Below, piece by piece: positions 16,564-24,201 of a stretch of DNA of 64,000 nucleotides. The notes beneath the pieces are model-generated. The model saw only the letters and a list, made by a program, of their open reading frames with translations. It did no database searches and had not been told where the DNA came from. Every line of letters starts with the position of its first letter. Position 1 is the stretch's first letter. Source of the stretch: Bacteroides sp. (GTDB taxonomy: Bacteria; Bacillota; Clostridia; Oscillospirales; Acutalibacteraceae); the NCBI GenBank assembly GCA_023665085.1, contig JAMPEQ010000009.1:25410-89409 (forward strand). The letters run 5' to 3'. The position numbers were made by a program, and so were the translations under genes.

Positions 16564-16700
16564 TGCTCGTGGAAATACTAACGGTAGCAGAAAATTTTAC
16601 TAACTTCTGTTTTGTGCCAAAATCAAGATTTTAAAGGCACAAATATTAGGACCTAGATTCAAGCACAGCCTAATATTTCCGAAGAACAAAGGAGATTAAG
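16564..16700 (+). promoter_or_regulatory. Structured 5' leader of the yabE-like mRNA
   Basis: Two strong stems occur: 16611-16618 with 16636-16643 (TTTGTGCC/GGCACAAA, extended internally by AAAATC/GATTTT), and 16641-16650 with 16669-16678 (10 bp). They share bases 16641-16643, so their ends compete. The ribosome-binding site (16690-16695) follows the second stem. Cell-wall hydrolase genes of this type are often preceded by c-di-AMP (ydaO) riboswitches, but I do not see that consensus. It may be an uncharacterised regulatory leader. Confidence 0.45.
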
Positions 16701-17930
16701 ATGAATAACCAATCAACAGCCAAAAGCTTCAAGGGCATCAGCCGTGCAGTACTTTTGGCAGTAACGGCATTCATTCTCTCAATTACATTTTTTGCATCTA
16801 CTGCATTTGCTGATCTTGTAAAGCAGTACAATGTTGAAATTAAGATTGATAACGAGAGTGTTGTTGTTACAACTAATGAGACGGAAGCAATCGAAATCTT
16901 GTCACAAGCTAATATCACATTAGCACAAAACGACAAGCTGGACCTCAGCAATTTTGTTGAGGGAGAGGGCGGCGTAATTTCAATTGATAGACTGAAGAAT
17001 GTAAATATTGAATTTGATTCAGCTATCAATACCTACAGTGTTTATGCCGATACAGTCGGTGATGCACTCAATGAACTTGGCATTACTGTAAATGGTGATG
17101 ATAAAATCAGCCATGATAGGTCTGCCAATGTTATTGACGGAATGATTATCACAATTCATTCTTCAAAATCTGTCAGTCTTAAGGTTGACGGAAAAACAAC
17201 TAAGTATGCAATCTATCAGGGCACAGTCAGGGATTTGCTGGAGCTGGCACAGGTTGAACTGGGCAGTGACGATTTCACAAAGCCTGCTCTTGATACAGTA
17301 CTGAAAGAAAATATGACTGTAGCTGTTTATAGAGTAAGCTATAAAACAGTGGAAAAAGCAGAGGAAACTGCTTATAAAACAAAAAAGACCAATGACTCAT
17401 CCATGACCGCGGGCAAAACAAAAACTGTTGTAAAGGGTATTAAGGGTGAGGATAAGGTAACCTACAAGGTTAAGTATGTCAACGGTAAGAAAAAAGAACA
17501 AACTGAGGTTAAGAGATTAACTGTAAAAGCTCCTCAGAATGCTGTTGTTAAGGTTGGCACAAAGAATTCAAATAAAGTAAAGTCAAATGGTATTACCTCA
17601 AAGAACGGCTATAGTGTAGGTCAGAAAATCAAGGGCAGATATACTCATTACTGTGCTTGTGCAACCTGCAACGGTAATTCACGAGGTATAACCTCAAGCG
17701 GTAAAAAAATATCAAATGGTATGGCAGATCCGTACTATGTTGCATGCAACTGGCTTCCTCTTGGCTCTGTAATTAGAGTTGACGGCAAAAATTACACTGT
17801 AGTTGACCGCGGAGGCTCAGGACTTTCAACAGTCGGCAGAATTGATATTTTTACACCTGAGGGACATAAAGCCTGCTATAAATACGGAACAGGCTCATGT
17901 TCAATCGAAATTGTCCGCCTTGGCTGGTAA
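16701..17930 (+). CDS. YabE-like cell-wall protein (DUF348, G5, 3D domains)
   Basis: A 409-residue secreted protein. A signal peptide (about 1-37, ending ASTAFA) is followed by two DUF348 ubiquitin-like repeats (about 42-100 and 102-160), a G5 domain (about 210-280) and a C-terminal 3D domain (about 312-409). The 3D domain, named for its three conserved aspartates, shows the signature VDRGGSGLSTVGRIDIF. Such proteins (YabE, YocH relatives) are peptidoglycan hydrolases or wall-binding proteins, with the 3D domain resembling lytic transglycosylases. No Rpf lysozyme-like domain is present. It has a consensus promoter, a structured leader and its own terminator, so it is a tightly regulated single gene. 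Confidence 0.9.
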   Translation: MNNQSTAKSFKGISRAVLLAVTAFILSITFFASTAFADLVKQYNVEIKIDNESVVVTTNETEAIEILSQANITLAQNDKLDLSNFVEGEGGVISIDRLKNVNIEFDSAINTYSVYADTVGDALNELGITVNGDDKISHDRSANVIDGMIITIHSSKSVSLKVDGKTTKYAIYQGTVRDLLELAQVELGSDDFTKPALDTVLKENMTVAVYRVSYKTVEKAEETAYKTKKTNDSSMTAGKTKTVVKGIKGEDKVTYKVKYVNGKKKEQTEVKRLTVKAPQNAVVKVGTKNSNKVKSNGITSKNGYSVGQKIKGRYTHYCACATCNGNSRGITSSGKKISNGMADPYYVACNWLPLGSVIRVDGKNYTVVDRGGSGLSTVGRIDIFTPEGHKACYKYGTGSCSIEIVRLGW

Positions 17931-17944
17931 TATAATATATGACA

Positions 17945-17974
17945 AATCCACGAACTGATGTTCGTGGATTTTTG
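17945..17974 (+). terminator. Terminator of the yabE-like gene
   Basis: An 11-bp perfect stem (AATCCACGAAC with GTTCGTGGATT) with a 4-nt loop followed by a T run. Confidence 0.93.
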
Positions 17975-18050
17975 TTATGCGGAGCAATGTTTTTCAATTC
18001 TGTGACGGAATTTACTACGATTTGATGTGTGCAGATTATGTAATTTCGTA

Positions 18051-18076
18051 AGGTGCCGTCGTATCGGTGCACCGAT
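18051..18076. repeat. Short GGTGC/GCACC inverted element
   Basis: AAGGTGCCGTCGTATCGGTG followed by CACCGA resembles the element at 22152-22177 (GGGTGCGACGTCCTCGGCGC followed by ACCGA). Both are small hairpin-prone units in intergenic DNA and may be copies of one dispersed repeat. Only two copies are visible here. Confidence 0.35.
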
Positions 18077-18133
18077 GTCATACATAAATTCAAATCAATA
18101 TAAGTATTCTGTTTTATTTATAAATCAAGGATA

Positions 18134-18162
18134 TTGACTTATTATTTATTTAATAGTAAAAT
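18134..18162 (+). promoter_or_regulatory. Promoter of glyS
   Basis: TTGACT and TAAAAT with a 17-bp spacer. The -35 box coincides with an upstream in-frame TTG codon, which argues against that codon as the start of glyS. No T-box leader was seen. Confidence 0.65.
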
Positions 18163-18202
18163 ACTAAGGAATATGAATAATTATAAATGGAGGTTTAATT
18201 AT

Positions 18203-19585
18203 ATGATTAATACAGAAAAAACACTTGATCAGCTTGTAGCTCTTTCAAAGGGCAGAGGTTTTGTTTATGCCGGCTCTGAAATCTACGGCGGTCTTGCAAA
18301 CACATGGGATTACGGTCCTCTTGGTGTTGAGCTTAAAGAGAATATTAAAAAAGCTTGGAGAAAGAAATTTATTCAGGAAAATCCATATAACGTTGGTCTT
18401 GATTCTGCAATTCTCATGAATCCGCAGACTTGGGTTGCCTCAGGCCATCTCGGTGGTTTCTCTGATCCTCTTATGGACTGCTGTGAGTGTAAAACAAGAC
18501 ACAGAGCAGATGATCTTATTGAAAATTTTGACGGCACTAATGTTGCCGGCTGGAGCAACGAGGAAATGTCTGCTTATATTAAGGAGCATAATATTCCATG
18601 TCCTAACTGTAATGCAACTAATTTTACAGATATCCGTCAGTTTAACCTTATGTTTAAAACCTTCCAGGGTGTAACAGAGGACTCTAAGGATGAGATTTAT
18701 CTTCGTCCTGAAACTGCACAGGGTATATTTGTTAATTTCCAGAATGTTCAGAGAACTACAAGAAAGAAAGTTCCTTTCGGTGTGGCTCAGATTGGTAAAT
18801 CATTCAGAAATGAAATTACTCCGGGTAAGTTCATCTTCCGTGTAAGAGAGTTTGAGCAGATGGAGCTTGAGTTCTTCTGTAAGCCTGGTACAGATCTTGA
18901 ATGGTTTGATTACTGGAGAAGCTTCTGCCGTGACTGGTTATATTCTATCGGAATTAAAGAGGAAAATCTTCGTCTTCGTGACCATGATCCTGAAGAGTTG
19001 TGTTTCTATTCAAAGGCTACAACAGACTTTGAATATCTTTTCCCGTTCGGCTGGGGTGAGCTTTGGGGCGTTGCAGACAGAACTGACTACGATCTTACAC
19101 AGCACATCAAAACAAGCGGAAAGAATATGGAGTATTTTGATCAGACAACAGGTGAAAAGTATGTTCCTTATGTTATTGAGCCGTCACTTGGTGTAGAGCG
19201 CTTGTTCCTTGCTCTTTTGACAGAGGCTTATGACGAAGAAGTTATTGATGCTGAAAAGAACGACAGCAGAGTTGTAATGCATTTTCACCCTGTTATTGCA
19301 CCTTTTAAGGCTGCAGTTCTTCCTCTGTCAAAGAAGCTAAGTGAGCAGGCTTCAGAGGTATTTTCTACCCTTGCTAAGAAGTTTAATGTTGATTATGATG
19401 AGGCGGGCTCTATCGGCAAAAGATATCGCCGTCAGGACGAAATCGGTACACCTTACTGCATTACCTATGACTTTGAGTCTGAAGAGGATGGCTGTGTTAC
19501 TGTTCGTGACCGCGACACAATGGAGCAGGTAAGACTTCCAATCAGCGAGCTTGTTTCATTCATAGAAGAAAAAATGGAATTTTAA
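18203..19585 (+). CDS. glyS: Glycyl-tRNA synthetase, single-chain type
   Basis: A 460-residue class II synthetase of the alpha2 (GlyQS-like) type that charges tRNA-Gly. Motif regions are visible: [18 protein letters not shown] near residue 22, [15 protein letters not shown] near 167, [25 protein letters not shown] near 205, and [10 protein letters not shown] near 327. The C-terminal anticodon-binding domain (about 365-460) has [25 protein letters not shown] 18203 is chosen because GGAGG is 9 bp upstream. Length matches the family. Confidence 0.97.
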   Translation: MINTEKTLDQLVALSKGRGFVYAGSEIYGGLANTWDYGPLGVELKENIKKAWRKKFIQENPYNVGLDSAILMNPQTWVASGHLGGFSDPLMDCCECKTRHRADDLIENFDGTNVAGWSNEEMSAYIKEHNIPCPNCNATNFTDIRQFNLMFKTFQGVTEDSKDEIYLRPETAQGIFVNFQNVQRTTRKKVPFGVAQIGKSFRNEITPGKFIFRVREFEQMELEFFCKPGTDLEWFDYWRSFCRDWLYSIGIKEENLRLRDHDPEELCFYSKATTDFEYLFPFGWGELWGVADRTDYDLTQHIKTSGKNMEYFDQTTGEKYVPYVIEPSLGVERLFLALLTEAYDEEVIDAEKNDSRVVMHFHPVIAPFKAAVLPLSKKLSEQASEVFSTLAKKFNVDYDEAGSIGKRYRRQDEIGTPYCITYDFESEEDGCVTVRDRDTMEQVRLPISELVSFIEEKMEF

Positions 19586-19615
19586 TAAACTTATATTTAT
19601 GAAAAGAGTGACATC

Positions 19616-20869
19616 ATGAACAATTTAAACAGACCACTTATTAAAAAGCAGGCAAAGGCTCTTGTAAAGCCTGAATTATTCAAATTATTTGTAATTTCAC
19701 TTATAGTTACTCTGCTGACAGGCTCAGGCGGATTTAATATAAATTTGAATTATAATAATAATTCTTTTAATAATAGCAGTAATGATTATTACGAAGATTA
19801 TGAAGATTTCTTTGATAATTATTATGACGATTATGATGATTATGACTTTGATGATTTTTATAATGATCATCAGGAGGGTGCAGAGGATAATCCGTTTAAC
19901 GATTTTGATCCTACTGCCGTTTCCGAAAGCAGTAAAATAGTTCCTGTAGACAAAATCAGCGAATTCGATGCATTTGAAGATGCCTTTGAGAATTCTTTTA
20001 AAAATATTTTCGGTACTTTTGGCATATTTGCAGTATTAGGATGTGTAGTTGCTGCTATTGTAAGTCTTATATTTGCACCTTTGCAGGTTACAGAAGCCGG
20101 AATATATCTTACGTTAATAAGACGCAGATCGGGTGACAGCTTCTCTCTCGGAGATCAGCTGAGACGATTGTTCAGGGAGTCATTTAATTCCAGCTATATC
20201 AGAAAGCTTGGTCTTGTTGTATTGCAGGGACTGGTTACGATTCTGCTGACATGTTTATTTATTGTTCCGGGATTAGTCTATTATTACAGTACCCGCTTTG
20301 CCTTCCAGCTTATGAATGATAATCCTGATTTAAGTCCTACAGAGGCTCTTAAGCTTTCAAGAAGAATGAATAAAGGACATCGTTCAGAGTTGCTTGTGCT
20401 TGATTTAAGCCTTATTCCATGGCTTTTGCTTACTGCTATAACCTTTGGTATTGCAGGCATTTATACACTCCCTTATTTTAAGACTATAAATGCTTTGTAT
20501 TATGAGAATTTCAGGCTCAGAGCAATGGCCTCAGGTGTAATATCTGCCGATGAATTAAGGTCTAAAACACAGTCAGAAAATAATTTCTTCGGCGGACAGA
20601 ATAATTATTACTATGGCAATGCGCAGGAAAATCAGCAAAACAGCTATTATCAGCCACAGAGTAGTGAGCAGAATTATTATAATCAGCCGCAGCAGAGCAA
20701 TCAGCCTCAGCCTGATTATTACAATGCACCTGAAAATTCTGCAGAATACTACAGCCCTGACAGTAATAACAAAACTGAAGAGTATAAGTCTGTCACTGAG
20801 GAAAACGGCACAAATTCTGATTTGGATAATGATGAGCCGTCGGATTATTCCGCAACATTTAAATATTAA
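19616..20869 (+). CDS. DUF975-type membrane protein with low-complexity acidic and QNY regions
   Basis: A 417-residue protein with an N-terminal helix (about 22-40), then a very acidic tyrosine- and asparagine-rich stretch (about 42-90) likely outside the membrane. Four or five further helices (about 138-160, 195-220, 250-285) follow and match the DUF975 integral membrane family. The C-terminal ~90 residues are rich in Gln, Asn and Tyr and would be disordered. DUF975 proteins have no established function. It follows glyS by 30 bp and precedes the flavodiiron gene by 18 bp; a functional link to either is not evident. Confidence 0.75.
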   Translation: MNNLNRPLIKKQAKALVKPELFKLFVISLIVTLLTGSGGFNINLNYNNNSFNNSSNDYYEDYEDFFDNYYDDYDDYDFDDFYNDHQEGAEDNPFNDFDPTAVSESSKIVPVDKISEFDAFEDAFENSFKNIFGTFGIFAVLGCVVAAIVSLIFAPLQVTEAGIYLTLIRRRSGDSFSLGDQLRRLFRESFNSSYIRKLGLVVLQGLVTILLTCLFIVPGLVYYYSTRFAFQLMNDNPDLSPTEALKLSRRMNKGHRSELLVLDLSLIPWLLLTAITFGIAGIYTLPYFKTINALYYENFRLRAMASGVISADELRSKTQSENNFFGGQNNYYYGNAQENQQNSYYQPQSSEQNYYNQPQQSNQPQPDYYNAPENSAEYYSPDSNNKTEEYKSVTEENGTNSDLDNDEPSDYSATFKY

Positions 20870-20887
20870 TTAGGAGAAACTAAAACA

Positions 20888-22042
20888 ATGGATGTTAAAA
20901 TTTCTGATTCTATAAAATATATTGGTGTAAATGACCGCGATATAGATTTATTTGAAGGTCAATATATTGTTCCAAACGGAATTGCATATAACTCATATGT
21001 AATTATTGATGAAAAAATAGCAATAATGGATACTGTCGACAAACGCAAGGCAGATGAATGGATAGAAAATCTTAAATATGCTCTTGACGGCAGAACACCT
21101 GATTATATGGTAATTCAGCATCTTGAGCCGGACCATTCAGGCTGTATAAAGGCAGTTACAGAGCTTTATCCGGAAATAGAGATTGTATGCTCCGCTAAGG
21201 CAATGGCAATGATGCCTCAATTTGCAGATGTTGATGCTGATAAGCTGATTGCAAAAAATGAGGGTGACACTCTTGAGCTCGGCAGTCATACACTTACATT
21301 TGTTATGGCACCGATGGTGCACTGGCCTGAGGTAATGCTTTCTTATGAAAGTAGTGAAAAGGTGCTTTTTTCTGCTGATGCATTCGGTAAGTTTGGTGCA
21401 CTTGATGCAGACGAGGGCTGGTCATGTGAAGCGAGAAGATATTATTTCAATATTGTTGGTAAGTATGGTGCAGCAGTGCAGACAGTATTAAAGAAAGCAT
21501 CTGCTCTTGAAATAAATACAATATGTCCGCTTCATGGCCCTATTCTTACTGATACTATTGCAGATGTTCTCAGTTTATACAATACATGGTCATCCTATCA
21601 GCCTGAAAATGATGGCGTATTCATTGCTTATGCATCTATTCATGGCAATACTGCTGAGGCTGCAGAAATCATGAAGAAAAAGCTTGAAGAAAAGGGATGC
21701 CCGAGAGTAGCAATTGCAGATCTTTCAAGAGATGATATTGCAGAATGCGTAGAAGATGCTTTCAGGCACAGTACTCTTCTTTGTATGGCATCAAGCTATG
21801 ACGGAGGAGTTTTTGCTCCTATGTCAGATTTCATTCATCATCTTAAGAGCAAGGCTTTTCAGAACAGAAGAGTTGCTCTTGTTGAAAATGCTTCATGGGC
21901 AGCAAGTGCTGTAAGAACTATGAAGGCTGAATTTGAGCAGATGAAGAACATCAGCATTGTTGAAAACACAGTTACAATAAAAACTACTGTTAAAGATGCG
22001 GATATAGCTGCTCTTGATGCTCTTGCAGAAGAGTTGAAATAG
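20888..22042 (+). CDS. fprA: Flavodiiron protein (FprA-type)
   Basis: A 384-residue cytosolic enzyme that reduces O2 to water (or NO to N2O), protecting anaerobes. The N-terminal metallo-beta-lactamase-like domain has the diiron ligands HLEPDHSG (His78, Glu80, Asp82, His83), HWPEVM near 145, SADAFG near 163 and LHGPIL near 225. The C-terminal flavodoxin domain begins near 248 (VFIAYASIHGNTAEAAEI) and binds FMN. AGGAG lies upstream. There is no rubredoxin fusion, so electrons must come from a separate partner. A strong terminator follows. Confidence 0.93.
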   Translation: MDVKISDSIKYIGVNDRDIDLFEGQYIVPNGIAYNSYVIIDEKIAIMDTVDKRKADEWIENLKYALDGRTPDYMVIQHLEPDHSGCIKAVTELYPEIEIVCSAKAMAMMPQFADVDADKLIAKNEGDTLELGSHTLTFVMAPMVHWPEVMLSYESSEKVLFSADAFGKFGALDADEGWSCEARRYYFNIVGKYGAAVQTVLKKASALEINTICPLHGPILTDTIADVLSLYNTWSSYQPENDGVFIAYASIHGNTAEAAEIMKKKLEEKGCPRVAIADLSRDDIAECVEDAFRHSTLLCMASSYDGGVFAPMSDFIHHLKSKAFQNRRVALVENASWAASAVRTMKAEFEQMKNISIVENTVTIKTTVKDADIAALDALAEELK

Positions 22043-22061
22043 TTATATATAATAATTTCAT

Positions 22062-22095
22062 AAAAAGGAGCTGTTTTTATACAGCTCCTTTTTTC
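22062..22095 (+). terminator. Terminator after the flavodiiron gene
   Basis: AAAAAGGAGCTGT pairs with ACAGCTCCTTTTT around a 6-nt loop and runs into T residues. Confidence 0.93.
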
Positions 22096-22149
22096 ATATA
22101 AATTATTGTCTATATTTGGTTTAAGTATTGCATAATATATAGGAACGTA

Positions 22150-22345
22150 GGGTGCGACGTCCTCGGCGCACCGAACAAATATGATTTGTCAAATTGTTAT
22201 TCTGTATATATTTATTGTGTAAATTTTTTGTGCTGACGCACGGTCGTATCATTCTTTTGAGTCGCAAAAAGAACGATACCAAGAAAACAAATCAGGGGGA
22301 TAGCCTACGCTAATTCCCCCTGATAACCCCCTCTAAACGTGTGCC
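22150..22345. repeat. Hairpin-rich intergenic repeat mosaic
   Basis: This gene-free stretch holds three inverted repeats: GGTGCG...CGCACC (22153-22175), a stem of GTATC plus TTCTTTT with AAAAGAA plus GATAC (22246-22279), and ATCAGGGGGA with TCCCCCTGAT (22291-22324, perfect). It is more GC-rich than its surroundings and has no reading frame. The AGTCGCAAAAAG core resembles short dispersed intergenic repeats of other bacteria, but copy number cannot be judged from this window. Confidence 0.55.
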
Positions 22346-22407
22346 GCGCGCACAGGTAACTTTTTCTTAAATGTTACAAATATCCAGAACGCCTTTAAAT
22401 TTATGGA

Positions 22408-22508
22408 TTTTTTCGTTAGGCTAGGCTTTGGTAAAATTTCATCGACGGGAGCATATGTGGATATGTGACCGAGTGGAATTTTGCCTATAACGACGCTTAA
22501 CGAAAAAA
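22408..22508. repeat. Long hairpin element (MITE-like or structured RNA)
   Basis: Outer arms 22408-22421 and 22495-22508 pair over 14 bp (TTTTTTCGTTAGGC/GCTTAACGAAAAAA, one G-U). Inner arms 22430-22441 and 22474-22485 pair over 12 bp with two G-U pairs. A small apical stem CATAT/ATATG lies at 22452-22465. The arrangement would give a stable RNA, and the T-rich ends could terminate transcription from either side. There is no reading frame. Confidence 0.6.
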
Positions 22509-22532
22509 GACATAATTTAAATAAACAATAAT

Positions 22533-23237
22533 TTACTGTTTATTTGCCTTCTTTATATGAAGCTCTTTCATTCCCTCAACTTCATCACATATTTCTTTCA
22601 AATTGCATGTTGAACAGTCAAACATAACATTGTCAAGAATGTGATTCAGTGCTGATGTTGTACTTTTTATTTTATCTGCTGTCATATAAAGCTCGTCAAA
22701 CTTATTGTCAAAATCAGTTATAAATATTATCTGTACACTTTTTACGATTGGATTTTTAAGATATTCTTCAATAAGAGCATTTCCGTAATCCTTAAAAGAA
22801 ATTTTCTTTTTAACAATATTCTTGCTTATGCGTATTTGTTCACGCATGCTTAGTGCGGACGCCCTTGTCATAAAGCCGACAGGACTGTAATTGTAACGCA
22901 CCAGTTCAATTTCTTTTATAGTGTCAAAAGCGGTTTCCTCGTCAATATCCTCAATCTGCAGAAGAATGATTTTGCCGAATTCATTATCCTTCTTCAGCTC
23001 ATACAAATCTTTTCCGTACAGCAAAACAGAATTATCAAATTCCATACTGCTTGATACTGCCATAGTGCTTACACAGTGTGTCTGGCTTCCACCCAGCTCA
23101 AAGGCAGTTTCATTTAAAAAGAGTATTTGATTCTTGTCGCCTTTTTTCAGTTTTGGTTTTTCATAAGAAAACCTTTTACCTGATTTTTCAGGTAAAAGGT
23201 TTTTTATTTGATTTATGAGAGAATTATATAAATTCAT
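22533..23237 (-). CDS. Orphan domain resembling the middle part of acetyl-CoA synthase (AcsB/CdhC)
   Basis: A 234-residue soluble protein. From about residue 44 it follows the middle segment of acetyl-CoA synthase as I recall it: FELGGSQT, then YNYSPVGFMTRASALSMREQ, IRISKNIVKKKISFKDYGNAL, VQIIFITD, and a terminal cysteine motif FDCSTCNLKEIC (Cys208, Cys211, Cys217). The AcsB counterparts are an arginine-rich helix, VSKDAVAKGFRFKNYGE, VQVTIFTD and FYSCVLC. The last begins the A-cluster ligand set, but the rest of the A-cluster domain, including a fourth cysteine, is absent. The start overlaps the stop of the small membrane-protein gene (TAATG). It is last in the operon. Function unknown; a docking or metallocluster-carrying role is inference. 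Confidence 0.7.
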   Translation of the reverse strand: MNLYNSLINQIKNLLPEKSGKRFSYEKPKLKKGDKNQILFLNETAFELGGSQTHCVSTMAVSSSMEFDNSVLLYGKDLYELKKDNEFGKIILLQIEDIDEETAFDTIKEIELVRYNYSPVGFMTRASALSMREQIRISKNIVKKKISFKDYGNALIEEYLKNPIVKSVQIIFITDFDNKFDELYMTADKIKSTTSALNHILDNVMFDCSTCNLKEICDEVEGMKELHIKKANKQ

Positions 23238-23395
23238 TATAATTTTCTGTCCTTTTCAATATTATCATAATGCTTTCCGAGAAGGTCATAAATCTTTCTT
23301 ACAAGCTTCATATCAAGATTAAAATAATATATTGTAAAGGTGAGAACAAAAAGTACCGCGATAACAATTAATAATATTATTAATGCTTTTAACAT
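23237..23395 (-). CDS. 52-residue single-pass membrane protein in the CooC/dehydratase-like operon
   Basis: A small gene that starts immediately after the activator stop (TAAATG) and ends overlapping the next start (TAATG). The protein begins MLKALIILLIVIAVLFVLTF, one membrane helix, followed by a charged tail of about 28 residues ending KDRKL. Both junctions imply coupled translation, which supports it as real. It could anchor the soluble complex to the membrane, for example near Rnf. It has no family that I recognise. Confidence 0.75.
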   Translation of the reverse strand: MLKALIILLIVIAVLFVLTFTIYYFNLDMKLVRKIYDLLGKHYDNIEKDRKL

Positions 23396-24187
23396 TTATG
23401 CCAATCCTTTCTGTCTTGAATATTCTGCTGCACCAAGAGCACCCATAAGCTGAGGATCTATGTCAAGATCAACGACCTTGATTTTAAGCACATGCTCTAT
23501 AGCCTTTTTTAATCCTGCATTTTTTGCACAGCCGCCTGTTAATGTAATGCTGTCAGTAGCACCTGATTTTTTTGCCATAACAAAGCAGCGCTTAGCAACA
23601 GCAAGCTGAATGCCTGCAGCAATTTCCTCCATAGGCTTACCCTCACCAACAAGGGAAATAACCTCACTTTCAGCGAAAACAGTGCACTGTGCAGTAATCG
23701 GAATAGTGTTCTTTGCCTTTAATGAAAGCTGGCAGAATTCAGGTAGTGTCATTTCGAATGCACTTGCCATTGCCTCAAAAAATCTTCCTGTGCCTGCAGC
23801 ACACTTGTCGTTCATTGCAAAGTTTTTAACTGTTCCGTCAGTGTCAATAGCAATTCCCTTAACGTCCTGTCCGCCAATATCAATAATAGCCTTTACATTC
23901 GGATTTGTTACATGAACACCCATAGCGTGACAGCTTATCTCAGAAATGTTTTCATCAGCAAAAGGCACTTTGTTTCTGCCGTAGCCTGTTCCGATAAGAT
24001 AGCTGAGTTCTTCAGCAGAATTAAGTCCGTCAATTTTGCTGATTGCCTCATCAAGTGCCAGCTCAGCACTTTTTACAGGATTGATTTTACTTCTTACAGT
24101 TGCATCAGCAGCAATTTTGCCGTTTTCATCAAGAATAACACATTTTGCATAGGTTGAACCTACGTCGCATCCGCCAAAATATTTCAT
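23396..24187 (-). CDS. ATP-dependent activator of the 2-hydroxyacyl-CoA dehydratase type (HgdC/BadF-like)
   Basis: A 263-residue ASKHA-fold ATPase. The phosphate-binding motif is GGCDVGSTYAK at the N-terminus. IDIGGQDVK (about 101-110) and TGGCAKN near 220 are further ATPase motifs. Cys129 (NDKCAAGTGRF) and Cys168 (TAQCTVFAES) are the pair that bridges one [4Fe-4S] cluster between two subunits in HgdC-type activators. The homodimer hydrolyses ATP to push an electron from ferredoxin or flavodoxin onto its partner enzyme. ATG 24187 is chosen because AAAGGAG precedes it at good spacing. It follows the two HgdB-like subunits in the operon, its probable partners. Confidence 0.92.
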   Translation of the reverse strand: MKYFGGCDVGSTYAKCVILDENGKIAADATVRSKINPVKSAELALDEAISKIDGLNSAEELSYLIGTGYGRNKVPFADENISEISCHAMGVHVTNPNVKAIIDIGGQDVKGIAIDTDGTVKNFAMNDKCAAGTGRFFEAMASAFEMTLPEFCQLSLKAKNTIPITAQCTVFAESEVISLVGEGKPMEEIAAGIQLAVAKRCFVMAKKSGATDSITLTGGCAKNAGLKKAIEHVLKIKVVDLDIDPQLMGALGAAEYSRQKGLA

Positions 24188-24201
24188 ATCAGTTTTCTCC
24201 T

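Noticed and set aside
16564..16700. c-di-AMP (ydaO) riboswitch before the YabE-like gene
   Set aside because: The conserved ydaO sequence blocks I know are not present; only generic hairpins are seen.
18134..18202. N-terminal extension of GlyS from a TTG at 18134
   Set aside because: The TTG is the -35 box of a good promoter, and ATG 18203 has GGAGG and matches the family start.
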